From Tubulanus polymorphus (taxonomy: Eukaryota; Nemertea; Palaeonemertea; Tubulaniformes; Tubulanidae): a stretch of DNA of 64,000 nt. The notes under the pieces are model-generated. The model was not told where the DNA came from. It made no database searches and worked only from the letters and a program-made list of their open reading frames with translations. The stretch covers positions 7,226,001 to 7,290,000 of the forward strand of contig NC_134031.1 in assembly GCF_964204645.1 (NCBI RefSeq), read 5' to 3'. The position numbers and the translations under genes were made by a program. This document shows, piece by piece, positions 12,391 to 23,805 of this stretch (its first letter is position 1; every line of letters starts with the position of its first letter).

Positions 12391-12943
12391 GTGGTGTATA
12401 TTGGAAAATTGGATTGAAATATGAAAGCCAGAAGATTAAAAACAACGAATTCCAACAAAAAATATGACAACCCCATATAACCTATTGTCTCCCTTTCTTT
12501 GGGTAAGGGAGCATCACAAAATTTCTATAGTTCCGTCAATTAGAATAACTGTCTAATTGGTTTTAACCCCACACCCCCCTTTGATTAGACATGTGCCGAA
12601 GTTGGAACTATTGATTTTCTAATGATATACCACAGACAAAGAAAAGACATCTCACGAATATATTTCGATCACAACTTTTAATCGTAAAAATTAAATTGCA
12701 AAATTACAAGTGGAAAACCTATCAAACTCTAATAGATTTTATAACCAAAGTCAAATATATCTAAAATACCAATAGCATCTAAAAGAGAGATGGTTAAATC
12801 AACTGCGTGTAATATATTTGAAACTGCAAATCAATTCAAAGTTATCTTGCACCATAATAAATCCATAGTTTGGCAGTCATGATGAACCCGCAGGAGGCCT
12901 TAAACCCCCCCACCCCCTTCCGCGAAGGTCCGCAACGGTCATA

Positions 12944-13483
12944 ATGGACCGTGAGGACTATATCCTCGAGGCCCGAACCCAGCTCAATAACCCGACTTAC
13001 TACAGGAAACTAGACGCGCCTATTTATCGCGAAACGAGACAAACAATTCACAACACAGTTGACGACATGAGAAGACGTAATGTAGTCACCCGTAAAACCG
13101 CAGACTTCCTTAAATACCCACCCGTACCCCGAAAGAGACTTTTTTACTTACTGCCAAAAATCCATAAAAATCCATAAAAATGGACTGTCCCGTACGAAAT
13201 CCCACCGGGCCGACCGATCGTGTCAGATTGTAGCAGTGAGTCATATCACGTAGCCGCCTGGATCGACCATTATTTACAACCTCTAGCCTCCAATCACCAC
13301 TCGTACCTTAAAGACACGACTCACTTTCTCGAGACCATTCAGCAGCAAACTCTAAGCCCAGACTCCCTCCTAGTTACTCTTGACATTAGCTCACTGTACA
13401 CCAACATTGGCCACGATGACGGACTCCGAGCAATACGCAACGCGTTCATAAGACACCCGGACCCGGACAGACCCGACAAATGA
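12944..13483 (+). mobile_element. Penelope-like retroelement, N-terminal RT fragment
   Basis: One frame encodes the fingers part of a Penelope-like RT: RLFYLLPKIHKNP, then PPGRPIVSDCSSES, SYLKDTTHFLE and LLVTLDISSLYTNI. These are the characteristic early blocks of the family. An in-frame stop lies at 13175-13177, inside a tandem repeat of TAAAAATCCA, and the frame ends soon after RNAFIRHPDPDRP, before the catalytic aspartates. The right boundary coincides with a block (13483-13580) that recurs at 33525-33650. No GIY-YIG domain is attached; one lies alone at 26.1-26.5 kb on the other strand. Confidence 0.9.
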
Positions 13484-13580
13484 ACTCGATTCAATACACC
13501 TTCCATGCAATAATTTGGATAAGCCAGGACGCTCATAAAATACACATGGATCTGCTTTATATATGATAACAATTACAGAG
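13483..13580 (+). repeat. Dispersed repeat shared with 33.5-33.65 kb
   Basis: ACTCGATTCAATACACCTTCC, CCAGGACGCTCATAAAATAC and GCTTTATATATGATAACAAT match the ordered blocks at 33525-33650 just upstream of the initiator tRNA gene, with a 30-40 bp insertion there. It is non-coding and of unknown class. Confidence 0.6.
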
Positions 13581-13857
13581 GTTTGCATCGAGCAGTGCCC
13601 CCCCCCCTTATGCCGCCTACATCAGTGCAAAATGATTTTGGCAGTATAGAGAGTATGGCGGTATATCGGGGGTGTTTTAATATGTATTTGTATAGAGATG
13701 TACAATGTGAAGACCTGGTGGTAGGCGGGGAGGCATTAAATGGGATGGCGGTATATCGGGAGTTGACTGTACAATGAATTCAGAGTCCTTTAACAATAAA
13801 TCGTATAGATTATGTTGCTTATCATGGATGTATTTCAATGATTTAAGTGTCGAGCAC

Positions 13858-14010
13858 AATGAGGCCAATACCGAAAACAAATTCAGCGAAAATGACTCCA
13901 CCAATGATGAATAGGCCCAAGCCGAAAATTATTCCACCAAGGAAGAATGAACCAAAAATGATTCCACCCGTAATGAATGAACCAAAAATTCCGCCCCTGG
14001 AGATCAATAA
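13858..14010. repeat. About 30-bp minisatellite open on both strands
   Basis: Units of about 30 bp built on AAAATTATTCCACC, then a variable part, then AATGAACC, repeat roughly four times. On the plus strand the frame 13847-14089 reads proline-rich decapeptides of the type KMIPPVMNEP. On the minus strand 13843-14046 reads a glycine/hydrophobic series of the GGIIFGSF type. Neither frame has a recognisable domain or clear splice context, so it is listed as a repeat. Confidence 0.55.
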
Positions 14011-14089
14011 ACGAAAGTCATCTAGTACCATTACATGCACGACCACTGAATGTTCTGGTGACGACTTCCTTCGAGCTGCTTCACTTTGA

Positions 14090-14870
14090 AGAGACTATCG
14101 GTAAGCTGTGACTAGATTTGTATATTAATTCATTGAAGAGATTTCTCTTGTAGAACCTTTTAGATAGTGACATGATATGCCTGTATTACTGATTCGGCAA
14201 AAACCGTATTTTGGTTAAAGAACTTTTTCTGAAATTCACGGGTGTAAACATCCACCATTTTGACCGAATAATCCGATTTAATTATCATTTCTATTTCTGC
14301 CCGCCGATTCTGATATAGTTATACATCCCTTACTATTACAATACGTCTTCTCATGATATTCAATGCAATATATCATTTCGACGTTCAAATAGTGCTCATT
14401 ATATAATCACAGGAAGCCATTCTACATCTTTGTCAATAATATTTTGCCAAGTAGCTTGTATGTGTACACATAGACCTGTGACGTTTTGCACATCGATTTA
14501 CAGTTGTCGTTTGTAAAATGACGCTGAATGTTTAACATTGTTTAGGTTTCATAATGGTAACGTTTTATAAGATGTCAAAAAATGTTTCATTTACAAGGTG
14601 ATCTTAAGTCGTCACTTTTTCATGAATTGGCTTCCCCCTGGTGGCCACATAGAAAATCATGAGACCTTGAAACTTTGCACAGGGGCTAAGCATTACACCA
14701 ATTACATATCTGCAACACATTTTCATTATCAAATCTGCTTCATTTAGAAGTCTATCCGACATCATCTATTCCATGTATTAAGCATCCATGAAAACAAATA
14801 TGACTGCCAGTCGGCCATCTTGGATCCAATTACAAAATAAAATGTACACGCACAACTACATATCCAGTCA
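14090..14870. other. No gene seen
   Basis: Non-coding AT-rich sequence. CCCCCTGGTGGCCACATAGA near 14636, followed by GAGACCTTGAAACT, is a degenerate relative of the 155-bp repeat unit. No exon is supported. Confidence 0.35.
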
Positions 14871-15545
14871 AACAAATGTATAAATCTACAAGGAGAGAGC
14901 CAGTAGTTAAGGAGTAGATCTCCGGACAAGATTGTGTCCACAAATGGACAACCTGACCCCAGTATACCACCCCTACACTTCATTGAGGGGTGTATAATGA
15001 AGTGAAATAAATTCATACGTGTTATGAAATACTCAATAATGTGTCGTTTAGGGGCACAATATTAGTAATTCTTACTCTCCTTTTGATTTTAGGCTCACAA
15101 AACACAACTTAGTGAGAACCAGCATGACAAGTAATCCTGCAGCTTGCGTCTAGGGATTACTCGAAGAATTTACCAGCTGGATGGAGGAAAGCGCTTCCAG
15201 AATACAATCAAGAGTGGATTGCAAATGCTCTTTTTCATGAAGAAAAGTCGCCAATGGATCCGAGTAAAGACATGCAGCTGTGGTGGTACTCGCAGCAACC
15301 AATGCCGTCAGCCACCAAGTTGCCTACCATGAAGCATTATTTTGGACATTGTTCATTCCGATGGATGCCTTGGCGTCTCTGGCGTGTGAAATTAGTCTGC
15401 CCATACAAAAGTTGTCCAGGAAGACATAGAGAGTTGATGGCTGCAGGAATATAACAGAAAATACGTCGAGTCTTGGATATAGACATGTTTTACTTAATTG
15501 CTTCTGAGAACTTGGAATGCTTCTGGTATGTTTCCTTCCTTAATA
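14870..15545 (+). mobile_element. DUF6729-type element, N-terminal segment (copy 1, broken)
   Basis: After an acceptor-like TTTGATTTTAG (about 15092), one frame from about 15169 reads NLPAGWRKALPEYNQEWIA, DMQLWWYSQQP, FRWMPWRLWRVKLVCPYKSC and RRVLDIDMFYLIASENLEC. The CPYKSC pair and the WMP-RLW block match what I know as the DUF6729 domain, found in multicopy proteins of fish and marine invertebrates. An in-frame TAA replaces the Tyr codon that the second copy at 19.4-19.7 kb keeps. The frame is interrupted at about 15545 by a non-LTR RT fragment. The element's function is unknown; the copy number and context suggest a transposon. Confidence 0.7.
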
Positions 15546-16095
15546 ACCAAAAATAGAGGGTTACTATCAACAGGGCCTCGTCGGACTGGGAAACTGTCAC
15601 CAGTGGTGTACCCCAAGGAAGTGTACTCAGCCCTACCTTATTCTTAATACATATATCAATGATTTACCAGAAAGTTTTACCTCCGATATGCTGATGTTTG
15701 CTGATGACTCAAGATTGTACAGGGGAATGAAAAACCATTACGATCATGACATTTTCCAGGAAGACATTAACATAACAACTGAATGGTCCGAGACTTGGCT
15801 AATGCCTTTCAACAACTCCAATTGAAAAACCTTACATCTCGGCAGCAAAAACATCAAACAACAGTAAGATGAGAAAATTAAACTTTGACAGTCACATCCA
15901 AAACTGTGTGAATAAAGCCAGATCTATGACTGGACTCATAAAAAAAACCATTCATTATAACCACTATCTTCATATTACCTATCCAAATCATTATTAGACC
16001 TCACGTTGAGTACACTTCAGTTGTTAGGAACCCTTCAACTATTAAAAACATCAAAATTTTGGAATCAGTACAAAGAAAAGCACCAAAATGGTCCC
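15545..16095 (+). mobile_element. Non-LTR retrotransposon RT fragment (CR1/L2/Jockey-like), copy 1
   Basis: Across several frames the plus strand encodes VTSGVPQGSVLSPTLF, a LINDLPESF-like stretch, then MLMFADDSRLYRGMKN with the FADD catalytic box, and near the end ILESVQRKAPK, the usual thumb motif. The copy has many frameshifts and stops. A second copy at 19.76-20.1 kb has the same flank on its left side. Confidence 0.85.
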
Positions 16096-17524
16096 TGAAC
16101 TAAAAGACGTACAGAGAGCATCTTAAAACTCTTTTTATCAACCCCAGGCTTCAAAAAAGTTATAAGCAGGGATCGATTCCTAGCAATATTGACTTTTCTA
16201 CACTGTGTAAATGAGGAAGGCCCACCCTCAACAAAGATGATAAAATCTATAAAACTAGACCAGTGCTGGATCATTTGTTGACTAAGTTCACGAATTTTTA
16301 TGTGCCTGGTGAAAATGTTTCCTTAGACGAGGGCATGATCCCAACGAAAAGTCGACTCTCAATAAAACAATACCTCAAAGACAAGCCCGTAAAATGGGGT
16401 ATAAAAACTTTTTTATTGTGTGACAGTGACAGTGGATATATTATAAACGCAGAAGTATATACAGGTGCACAAAATGATCCTGAGGATGTGGAAGTTCTCG
16501 ATGCAACCAGTAATTTAGTTCGACGTCTTTGTAAACCGTAGTACAGTAGTTTTCCTTAGCGAACATCTTCTGGACGATATGAACACTCGTATTGTTGGAA
16601 CTACAATGACAAACAGGAAGAGATTTCCTGTATGTATCAAAACAGTGAACGACTTAGCACGTGGTGAATATAAGCGCCGTTTCAACGCTCTTGTGTTGAT
16701 GGACAAAAAGCCAATCCACTTCCTCTCTACTGCTCATCTAAAATCTCCTGACACTGAAGTAAGGAGATACATAGCTGCAGAAGGAGGCAGGGTTCAAGTC
16801 CCTGCTCCTAGTATAGTAAAAAAATATAATATGCACACGGGAGGAGTTGATCTCAATGACCAACATACAAAGATGGTTAAGTCCAGACGTCATTACAGAT
16901 GGCCGCGTAGACTTATGGTTAAATTTATGATGTGGGCCATTTATAATGCATACATACTCAAAAGAAAGACCAATCCAAACCAATCCATCACCAGTAGCAT
17001 CCTATTGCTTCCATGATTTTGTTGATGAACTCGTCATGATCTTGTGAGTGATCATGTTGCAAATAGGGACGAACCTGTTCTCAGTCAACGTCGCAAGCAT
17101 GAACACGATCTACAAAGACTGAATGCTGGACAACATTTTCCTGAAAGGGGAGCAGAGGCTACTTCTAACAATCATTGTGTTGTTTGTGATGAACGATATA
17201 AACGTGCAAAAAGGAATGGGGATGTAAATCTACCTAAGAGACGCAAAACTGTATATAGGTGTATGTTATGTAACGTTCTTCTCTGTATCGGCACTGAAGC
17301 TGAAAACTGCTTCCGAAAGTGGCATTCACTTCAAAGATACTGGGAGTAGGGTGAGTGTTTGATATGTTTTTTGAGAAGCCTACTTCCTGTACTGTCTAAT
17401 AAACTTTATTTCATGTAGATATCTTCATTAGTTAAAATTTTACAGCTATTTGAATATAGCCTATTTTTGCCCCCGAAGCCGGGTATATAGTAAAAGGTAA
17501 TATTAAACGTCTGGGTTCATAGGG
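16096..17524 (+). mobile_element. piggyBac transposon, 5'-truncated and frame-broken
   Basis: Transposase pieces in order: ISRDRFLAILTFLHCVN (about 16155); then the frame 16263-16541 with FYVPGENVSLDEGMIP, KQYLKDKPVKWGIK and AEVYTGAQND; then 16579-17016 with GTTMTNRKRFP, YNMHTGGVDLNDQ and a WAIYNAYIL helix; then 17044-17349 with HCVVCDERYKRAKR and YRCMLCNVLLC, the C-terminal cysteine-rich zinc domain. The catalytic Asp of SLDEGM and the Asp of GGVDLNDQ are visible. The 3' end is preserved as GTTCATAGGG followed by target TTAA at 17525-17528. No matching 5' end with TTAACCC was found; the N-terminal region is replaced by the RT fragment. Confidence 0.92.
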
Positions 17525-19110
17525 TTAAGACAAGATGAAGTGAAGGCAATGATCACATCTCAATTCGGTCCGATCCTGAAAATCGATTCGATGCGAGAAC
17601 AAGGAAAGTTGCGAAGAAAATAGGCGGTGTGACTAGTGCTGTGAGCCATGAATGTTGGAAATGAACATGGCCAAGTAATGATCGGTCTGACAACGGGTGA
17701 AAATTATGCGTGGATCACGATGCTGAAAGGAATCGTTCAGCGATATGAAATGCTGGTGTCGTGGTCCCAGAGGTTCTGTATATTGATCGAGATTCTTGTA
17801 GGAACATGGTCATGGTGAAAGCGTAAGAGCCATGGACTTCTCGATATTTGGCATTTTATGCGAAGATTTGCCAGCGGTTGCACGACTGATGCACATCGGC
17901 TATATAGTACCTTTTTGAGAAATCTTAGTTGATGTATTTTCAAATGGGACCCGCTGGACTTTCAAAATTTGAAAAAAGCAAAATCCAAAATTCTCGCTAG
18001 CCAGGGAGTTTCTGGGCTTAGTGATAAACAGCTGATGCAGCGAATTACGAAGCAGGAGTAAGCTCTTCACTGTAAATGCACTACCCGCGGTACTGAAGAA
18101 ACTATCCGGCTCCGTCAATCAATCTCATCAGTGTCCGGAGATACTGGCAAAGATACCCTCGGAGAATTTGGGACAAGCAAAGATGATACATTACATGCAT
18201 TCAAGACCCACCTAGTGTTGAACTGTACGCAGACTGGCACATCCAAAAAAGGAAATAGTCTTTTACCTACATATCAATGTGCCCGAGGTACTACTTCACT
18301 GGAGTCTTTTCATCTTCACCTAAGTCGATTTATCCCAGGTAAATAGTTTGATAATCAGTCTGTACTACGAACGATAATTTTTTTTTCAGTGATGAAATTT
18401 AGCTAGGTCATATTTGTAAATTTGAGTTTTTGCTTGATTTATTTTCAGGAACTATAGCTAATGATGCAAGCTACCAGGCTTACCTGGTTGATGGACTGTT
18501 GCGCTGGAAGGAGGACCGAGCTGTTGATACCACTTCCGGAAATTGTGAGGTGTACTCATACAGTGGCTATCTCCGTCAACACATCGATGAGTTAAGCTCA
18601 AAAGTTCTCCACAAAGAATTGTTGCCATCATACCAAGCACCCCTCAAGTACACTGGAGAACTGATCGGGATCAAGTACCTGTATTATCTTACTGGAAAGA
18701 TCCCCAATGTCTATAGATCATTGCTTAATGAGGAGGCTGCTGAGGATCTGGATGACACCCCTGGGGAAGCTGGCGCTAATACAGTTGACGAAGGCATTGT
18801 ATTGGAGCAAACCTTTGATGAAATAATTCTATGCCAGGGGATGCAGATATAGAAGATGATTTATTAGGTAGGTTGCCATTTCAATGCAGAAATTTGATCT
18901 TGATACTTACTTATAGTTTAACAAATTAATTTGTTTCTTCTAAAGATCTGGCTTGATATCTAATATCAGTTATGCTATGCATAAGTCCATCATGCATGGT
19001 AGGAATTTTTTGTAATGTAGAAATTTAACTTATTTACAGTTTCATTCAATTCATCACAATCATCCAATGAAGCCGATAATCACCCTTCAACGATGGAACT
19101 TACTTCCAGA
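17525..19110 (+). mobile_element. DUF6729-type element, central segment (copy A, broken)
   Basis: From 17530 the plus strand encodes, with frameshifts, DEVKAMITSQFGPILKID, NVGNEHGQVMIGLTTGENY, a VDRD-like stretch, LDIWHFMRRFASG and CIFKWDPADLQNLKKAK. An exon at 18131-18340 ends in ARGTTSLESFHLHLSRFIPG with donor GTAAAT. The next exon (18450-18863) reads ANDASYQAYLVDGLLRW and YLYYLTGKIPNVYRSLLNEE. The centre resembles an RNase H-like (DDE) transposase core with acidic residues before the LDIWHFMRR block; this is inference. The copy begins at the piggyBac TTAA and ends near 19105, where another N-terminal segment starts. Intron sequences are shared with copy B at 28.5-29.9 kb. Confidence 0.72.
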
Positions 19111-19760
19111 CAAACATAGGCTTATGTGTAAATCTACAAGGAGAGAGCCAGTAGTAGGAGTAGATCTCCGGACTAGATTGTGTCCACAAATGGACGACCT
19201 GACTCCAGTATACCACCCCTACACTTAGTTGAGGGATATAATGAAGTGAAATAAATTCATAGGTGTTATGAAATACTCAATAATGTGTAGTGAAGGAGCA
19301 CAATATTAGTAATTCTTACTCTCCTTTTGATTTTAGGCTCTTAAAACACAACTTTGCGAGAACCAGCATCGAAAGTAATCCTGATGCTCACTTCTATGGA
19401 TAACTCAATGAATTTACCAGCTGGATGGAGGAAAGCGCTTCCAGAATACAATCAAAAGTGGATCGCAAATGCTCTTTTTATGATGGAAAGTCAATGCCGT
19501 CAGCCACCAAGTTGCCTACCATGGAGCCTTATTTTGGACACCATTTATTCCAATGGATGCCGCCTCGTCTCTGGTGTGTGGAATTAGCCTGCCCATACAA
19601 AAGTTGTCCAGGAAGACATAGAGAGTTGATGGCCGCAGGAATGTACCAGAAAAAAACGTTGAGTCTTCGATATCGACATGTTTTACTTTATGGCTTCTGA
19701 GAACTTGGAATGCTTCTGGTATATTTCCTTCTTTAACAACCAAAAATAGAGGGTAACTAT
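19110..19760 (+). mobile_element. DUF6729-type element, N-terminal segment (copy 2)
   Basis: Near-copy of 14870-15545, including the upstream AAATCTACAAGGAGAGAGCC text and the TTTGATTTTAG acceptor. The frame reads PSATKLPTMEPYFGH, FQWMPPRLWCVELACPYKSC and GRHRELMAAGMYQKK, keeping the Tyr codon that is a stop in copy 1. A stretch after the LPAGWRKALPEYNQ block is missing relative to copy 1. The copy is interrupted at the same base context by the second RT fragment. Confidence 0.72.
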
Positions 19761-20105
19761 CAACAGGGTCTCATCAGACTTATTATCAAACTATTTACCT
19801 GGGTGTACCCCAAGGAAGTGTACTCGGCCCTAACTTATTCTTAATACATATATTAACAATTTGCTAGATAGTTTTACCTCCGTTATTATTTGCCAATGAC
19901 AAAAGATTGTACAGGGGAATGAAGATCCATTACGATTATGACATTTTACAAGACGACATTAACAAAACAACTAGTGGTCCGAGACTTGGTTAATGTCTTT
20001 CAACAACTCTTAAGTGTAAAACCTACAGCAGTAAAAACATTAAACAACAGTACTACTTAGCTACTAAATCTGGAAACCTTCCCATATCACAGGTAGGGTC
20101 TGAGA
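19760..20105 (+). mobile_element. Non-LTR retrotransposon RT fragment, copy 2
   Basis: Matches 15560-15840: GGTGTACCCCAAGGAAGTGT (GVPQGS), then a decayed FADD region (TTTGCCAATGACAAAAG), then TTGTACAGGGGAATGAAG. It is more decayed than copy 1. It adjoins the same DUF6729 breakpoint, showing that the two were duplicated together. Confidence 0.8.
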
Positions 20106-20589
20106 AGGACCTTGGAATTGAAATATGTAGAATTTAATTGAATCATATTGCTCGACGCAACAAAGTACAACACAATCCAAAATATTCGCGCTTTCCTACT
20201 AATCTTATCATGTATACTGGTATACAAATCATGGATGCAATTCTTTCCGAGTTGAAACTTGATGAAGTTATAGAAACATTCCGGAGGGAAAATGTAAGGA
20301 TAACTATTCAATATAGGCCCAAGGACAATAATATGTAGGCCTGTTATGATATGCCGTGCCGGTGGATGATGGATGGATTGATGACGGATGTCGATATGGA
20401 AAAAATCCAGATTACGATCGACTCAAACTATACGTGGGAACTCCATACCATGGTCTGACTCCTGACACGACCGAGCTTATTGTAGCAGACGCCCCTACTA
20501 CTCGGAGGAGGAGTTCACGTGTTCATTTTTGTATCCGTAGGCTGGAACGGGAACCTGTTATATAACCAAACCAACCAAACCCCATTTGC

Positions 20590-21900
20590 TTTTCTTACAG
20601 GACAAGACAGAAGTGCCACGGTTGCCATGATTATTTTGCAGATTTATCGTCGCATCAGGAAAAATGTGTCTACATTCCCCTGGAGGGGGTGTCGTACAAG
20701 TGTACGACCTGTGGGCATACCGGCCCACGGGCAGATTCAATTCGGCGCCACGCTCATCGAGATCATAATACTAGACGGCGCCACACCACGGTGAAGGTCG
20801 TCGAGGTCCCAATTTGCAACCGAACGCCCGATAGACGTCAGAGTACCGGGGAGCCGTCGACGAAGAAGCGGAAGAGCGGAGATGAGAGTGAGAGAAAGAG
20901 GGAAAGCGAGAAGAGAGTAGAGAGAAAGTGAGCGTGAAGAGCAAGGAGAGTCAGGAGAAGTGTGAGGAGAAAGGAGAGAAAATAGTTGAAGAGCTGGAGA
21001 GCGTAGAAATGGAGCTGTTGGAAGAGAGAACAGAGGAGGAAGTAACCAATAGCGAAGATACAGAGAAAGAGGAAGTGAAGACTGGTGAGAGCGGGGAAGG
21101 AGCAGGTCCAGGAGTGTGTCGAAGTGGAGGGCGGTGTGAGTGAAGCATGGAAGATCATGGAAGAGATGGCGATAGTGAACGAGGAAGTGGTGGATGTGCG
21201 GAGGGTAGTCGAGAAGAAAACGGCAGAAGCGGAGACGAGGAAGAGAGAAAAAGAAACGTGGGGCCAGCGGGCTGCATGGATCGCGGCAGCCAGTCGTGAA
21301 TGGCATAACGCAGAATACGTGGACCACCGGAGGAAAGTAGTAGAGGAGAGGGGTAAGCTGCAGGAGCAAAGGGGAAAGCTGGAAGAAGAGGAGAGAGGCG
21401 TTAGTGCAATCAGCGAGGCGGGAGAAGGAGAGACGAAGGCGAGGTATCGGCGTATTCACCACAGAAGCTCGGGGAGTATTTCCAACAATGGTGGGGAAAC
21501 ACTACACCCACGTATGTACCAACTACTATTCATACAACTAAGCCTTCCCAAGTATGTCCGGTCGAGAGTGTGAACAACGCGACTGAAGAATTGGCGCCCA
21601 GCGGAGTGGCCTCAGCGCCACGGGCGAAAACGTTGCTACATAGTCATCCAACATGTTATGGGCGGCCTGCCACTTTCCGGGGAACGCACGGCACCCCTTG
21701 CGTCGTCCCTTTTGCGGGAAGATGGCTCGAGTGGCCGGTATAGAGTGGATCCCCCCTACGAGAACGTAAAGAACTAACTTCGGCGAGATTCACGCGCACC
21801 CGTTGCTGCACGGCGATTTAGTGTTATTCAGATTCGACGAGACACAATTCTATTGCAACGCCTGCAAGATAGAGGGACTAGACGAGTGAATCCGATCATC
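20590..21900 (+). mobile_element. Unclassified zinc-finger/coiled-coil ORF of a probable retroelement (copy 1)
   Basis: From 20614 the frame encodes a CCHC-type knuckle (C-x2-C-x9-H-x3-C, starting CHGCHDYF) and then a C2H2 finger (YKCTTCGHTGPRADSIRRH). A Lys/Glu-rich coiled-coil region follows, crossing two frame changes (20928-21143, 21085-21573). Its final frame has REWHNAEYVDHRRKVVEE. A downstream stretch reads HPLLHGDLVLFRFDETQFYC. The local base composition is much richer in G and C than its neighbours, which suggests a different origin. An N-terminal zinc finger before a charged coil fits ORF1 of some retroelements, but no RT is attached, so the class is open. Confidence 0.55.
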
Positions 21901-22430
21901 TAAAGTTTAAGAGCAGCTATGTAGTCGAGCCTCGTTAGTGCAATCCGGCTTTCAACGGAAGCCTCAGTAATACGATGGGTTAAGAGATTCGGGTTATCTT
22001 TCTGGTAGTAATTTTCTGTAGAAGTGTTGCTTATTACGATCACGTTAATACGGAGGTCGCTGGGTGTAGCAATTCCTTTTATTTCCTTTGCAATGTCTGG
22101 CACATAAGTCGGAGCGATATTCACAGCTCAATCCAGGACACCAGATGGCATTTCTGTGAATTTTAACTGGAAGGGAAGCTTGTGACCTGGAAGTTGTAAG
22201 ACTACTGCGTCAGAGAGGTTTAGGCACTAGTTTATCTCAACTCCATAAGAAGCTGCAGGAACAACAGGGCGCTGAAGTTTCAGAAGCATCAGGTCACCCA
22301 GGAGCTAACTGAGTGTGAGAGCTTTTAAATAGCCACAAAATCTGGTCTTTTGAGACCCCTTTCATTTGCAGAACGACCTCAAAAAATGACCCTACCATCA
22401 TTCAGCTGGCTTATGTATATCTATGTCAGG
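21901..22430. other. Short spacer with no gene supported
   Basis: Sequence between two transposon fragments. A 74-codon minus-strand frame (21900-22124) has no recognisable motif. Confidence 0.3.
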
Positions 22431-22431
22431 G

Positions 22432-22676
22432 ATGTTCATAAAGACCAGATGAAGTGAAGGCAATGACCACATCTCAGTTCGGTTGGATCCGGAAAATCGA
22501 TTCGACAAGGAAGGTTGCGAAGAAAGTAGGCGGTGAGACTGGTGGCACTGCTTTGTGAGCCACATATGTTGGCAATGTATAACCGTTCTGACAATGAGTG
22601 AAAATTATGCCTGGATCGCATTGTAGAAAGGAATGGTTCAGCAATACAAAAATGGTGGTGTTGTGGCTATACAGAT
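22432..22676 (+). mobile_element. DUF6729-type element, central fragment (copy D)
   Basis: Matches 17527-17770: GATGAAGTGAAGGCAATGAC, then GGTTGCGAAGAAAGTAGGCGG, then GAAAATTATGCCTGGATCGC. In this copy the sequence is not preceded by piggyBac but by CATAAAGACC, showing the uninterrupted site. It stops where the duplicated coiled-coil ORF begins. Confidence 0.75.
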
Positions 22677-22712
22677 CATTTTTGTATACAGATTGTGATA
22701 GCGTAGTAAGCT

Positions 22713-23160
22713 TTAGGAGAGTGTGTCTGTGTGGAGGGCGGTGTGAGTGAAGCGGGGAAGATCATGGCGGAGATGGTGATAGTGAACGAGGAGGTGGTGG
22801 ATGTGCGGACGGTAGTCGAGAAGAAAACGGCGGAAGCTGAGACGAGGAAGAGAGAAAAAGAAACGTGGGGCCAGCAGGCTGCATGGATCGCGGCGGCCAG
22901 TCGTGAATGGCATAACGCAGAATACGTGGAGCACCGGAGGAAAGTAGTAGAGGAGAGGGGTAAGCAGCAAGAGAGGAGGAGAAAGCTGGAAGAAGAGGAG
23001 AGAGGCATTAGTGCAATAAGCGAGGCGGGAGAAGGAAAGGAGAGACGGAGACGGAGGCAAGGTATCGGCGTATTCACCACAGAAGCTCGGGGTACTATTC
23101 ATACCACTACGCCTTCCCAAGTACGTCCGGTCGAGAGTAATGTCGACATCATGGTCTAAG
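22713..23160 (+). mobile_element. Zinc-finger/coiled-coil ORF, partial copy 2
   Basis: Near-identical to 21115-21560 at DNA level (for example GGGCGGTGTGAGTGAAGC), lacking about 60 bp near its end. The frame 22731-23159 encodes the charged coil with REWHNAEYVEHRRKVVEE. The zinc fingers are not included. It lies inside debris of the DUF6729-type element. Confidence 0.7.
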
Positions 23161-23469
23161 AATTTCAAAACAAATGGCAGGGCTACTGCGATTTATCCAT
23201 ACATACACGTGCCTTATACATTGCACATCTGTCCAACCCAAGTATTTTCCGCTCAAGAGTTACTAGCGACAATATCTTTATTTTACAGGGTTTGCATTTA
23301 TATATATTCTATTTCATAATTTATCAATTAGTGATTCATAAGCTGACAGTGTATATATAAATATAGTAGGCCTGCTCGAATGAAACCACTCCGTTTGGGT
23401 TTCATCACACAAGGGGGTTTCCTTTATATGCACAGTATAAATGAAGTCAAACGGATCTAACCAACCATC

Positions 23470-23800
23470 GGATATTACAAACTCTTTAGGATTTAACAAG
23501 CAACTCGGGTGGCTGGAGTGAAGCCTAACACTGACGAGGACCATCACCGAGCTATATCAGGAGAAATCATTCAGCAGAATGCTCCTGTGATAGCAACCAA
23601 TTTTTTGCCTTATCTTATCTTTCATTGTTTCACCTTCCTATGCACAGTCTATACCAGTTGTTGCTCTAGCACAGATACATGTCCCATATAAAACTCAGTG
23701 GAATAGAGCTAAACGTAAAAAGAAGAGGAAGTTGGTGTTAAACGCAGAAAGTATGTGCGAACAAAAGCCATAACCTACCTACCCACATGGAAACTAGGGG
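23470..23800 (+). mobile_element. DUF6729-type element, 3' tail fragment
   Basis: Contains HVPYKTQWNRAKRKKK in one frame, followed by AACGCAGAAAGTATGTGCGA and ACAAAAGCCATAACC, matching the tail of copy B at 31380-31480. The zinc-binding end is lost at the junction with the 155-bp repeats at 23806. Confidence 0.65.
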
Positions 23801-23805
23801 TCCAG

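Noticed and set aside
20737-21462. Long minus-strand frame of 241 codons rich in Leu/Ser/Pro
   Set aside because: It is the complement of the Glu/Lys coiled-coil ORF on the plus strand; purine-rich coding sequence leaves its opposite strand open.
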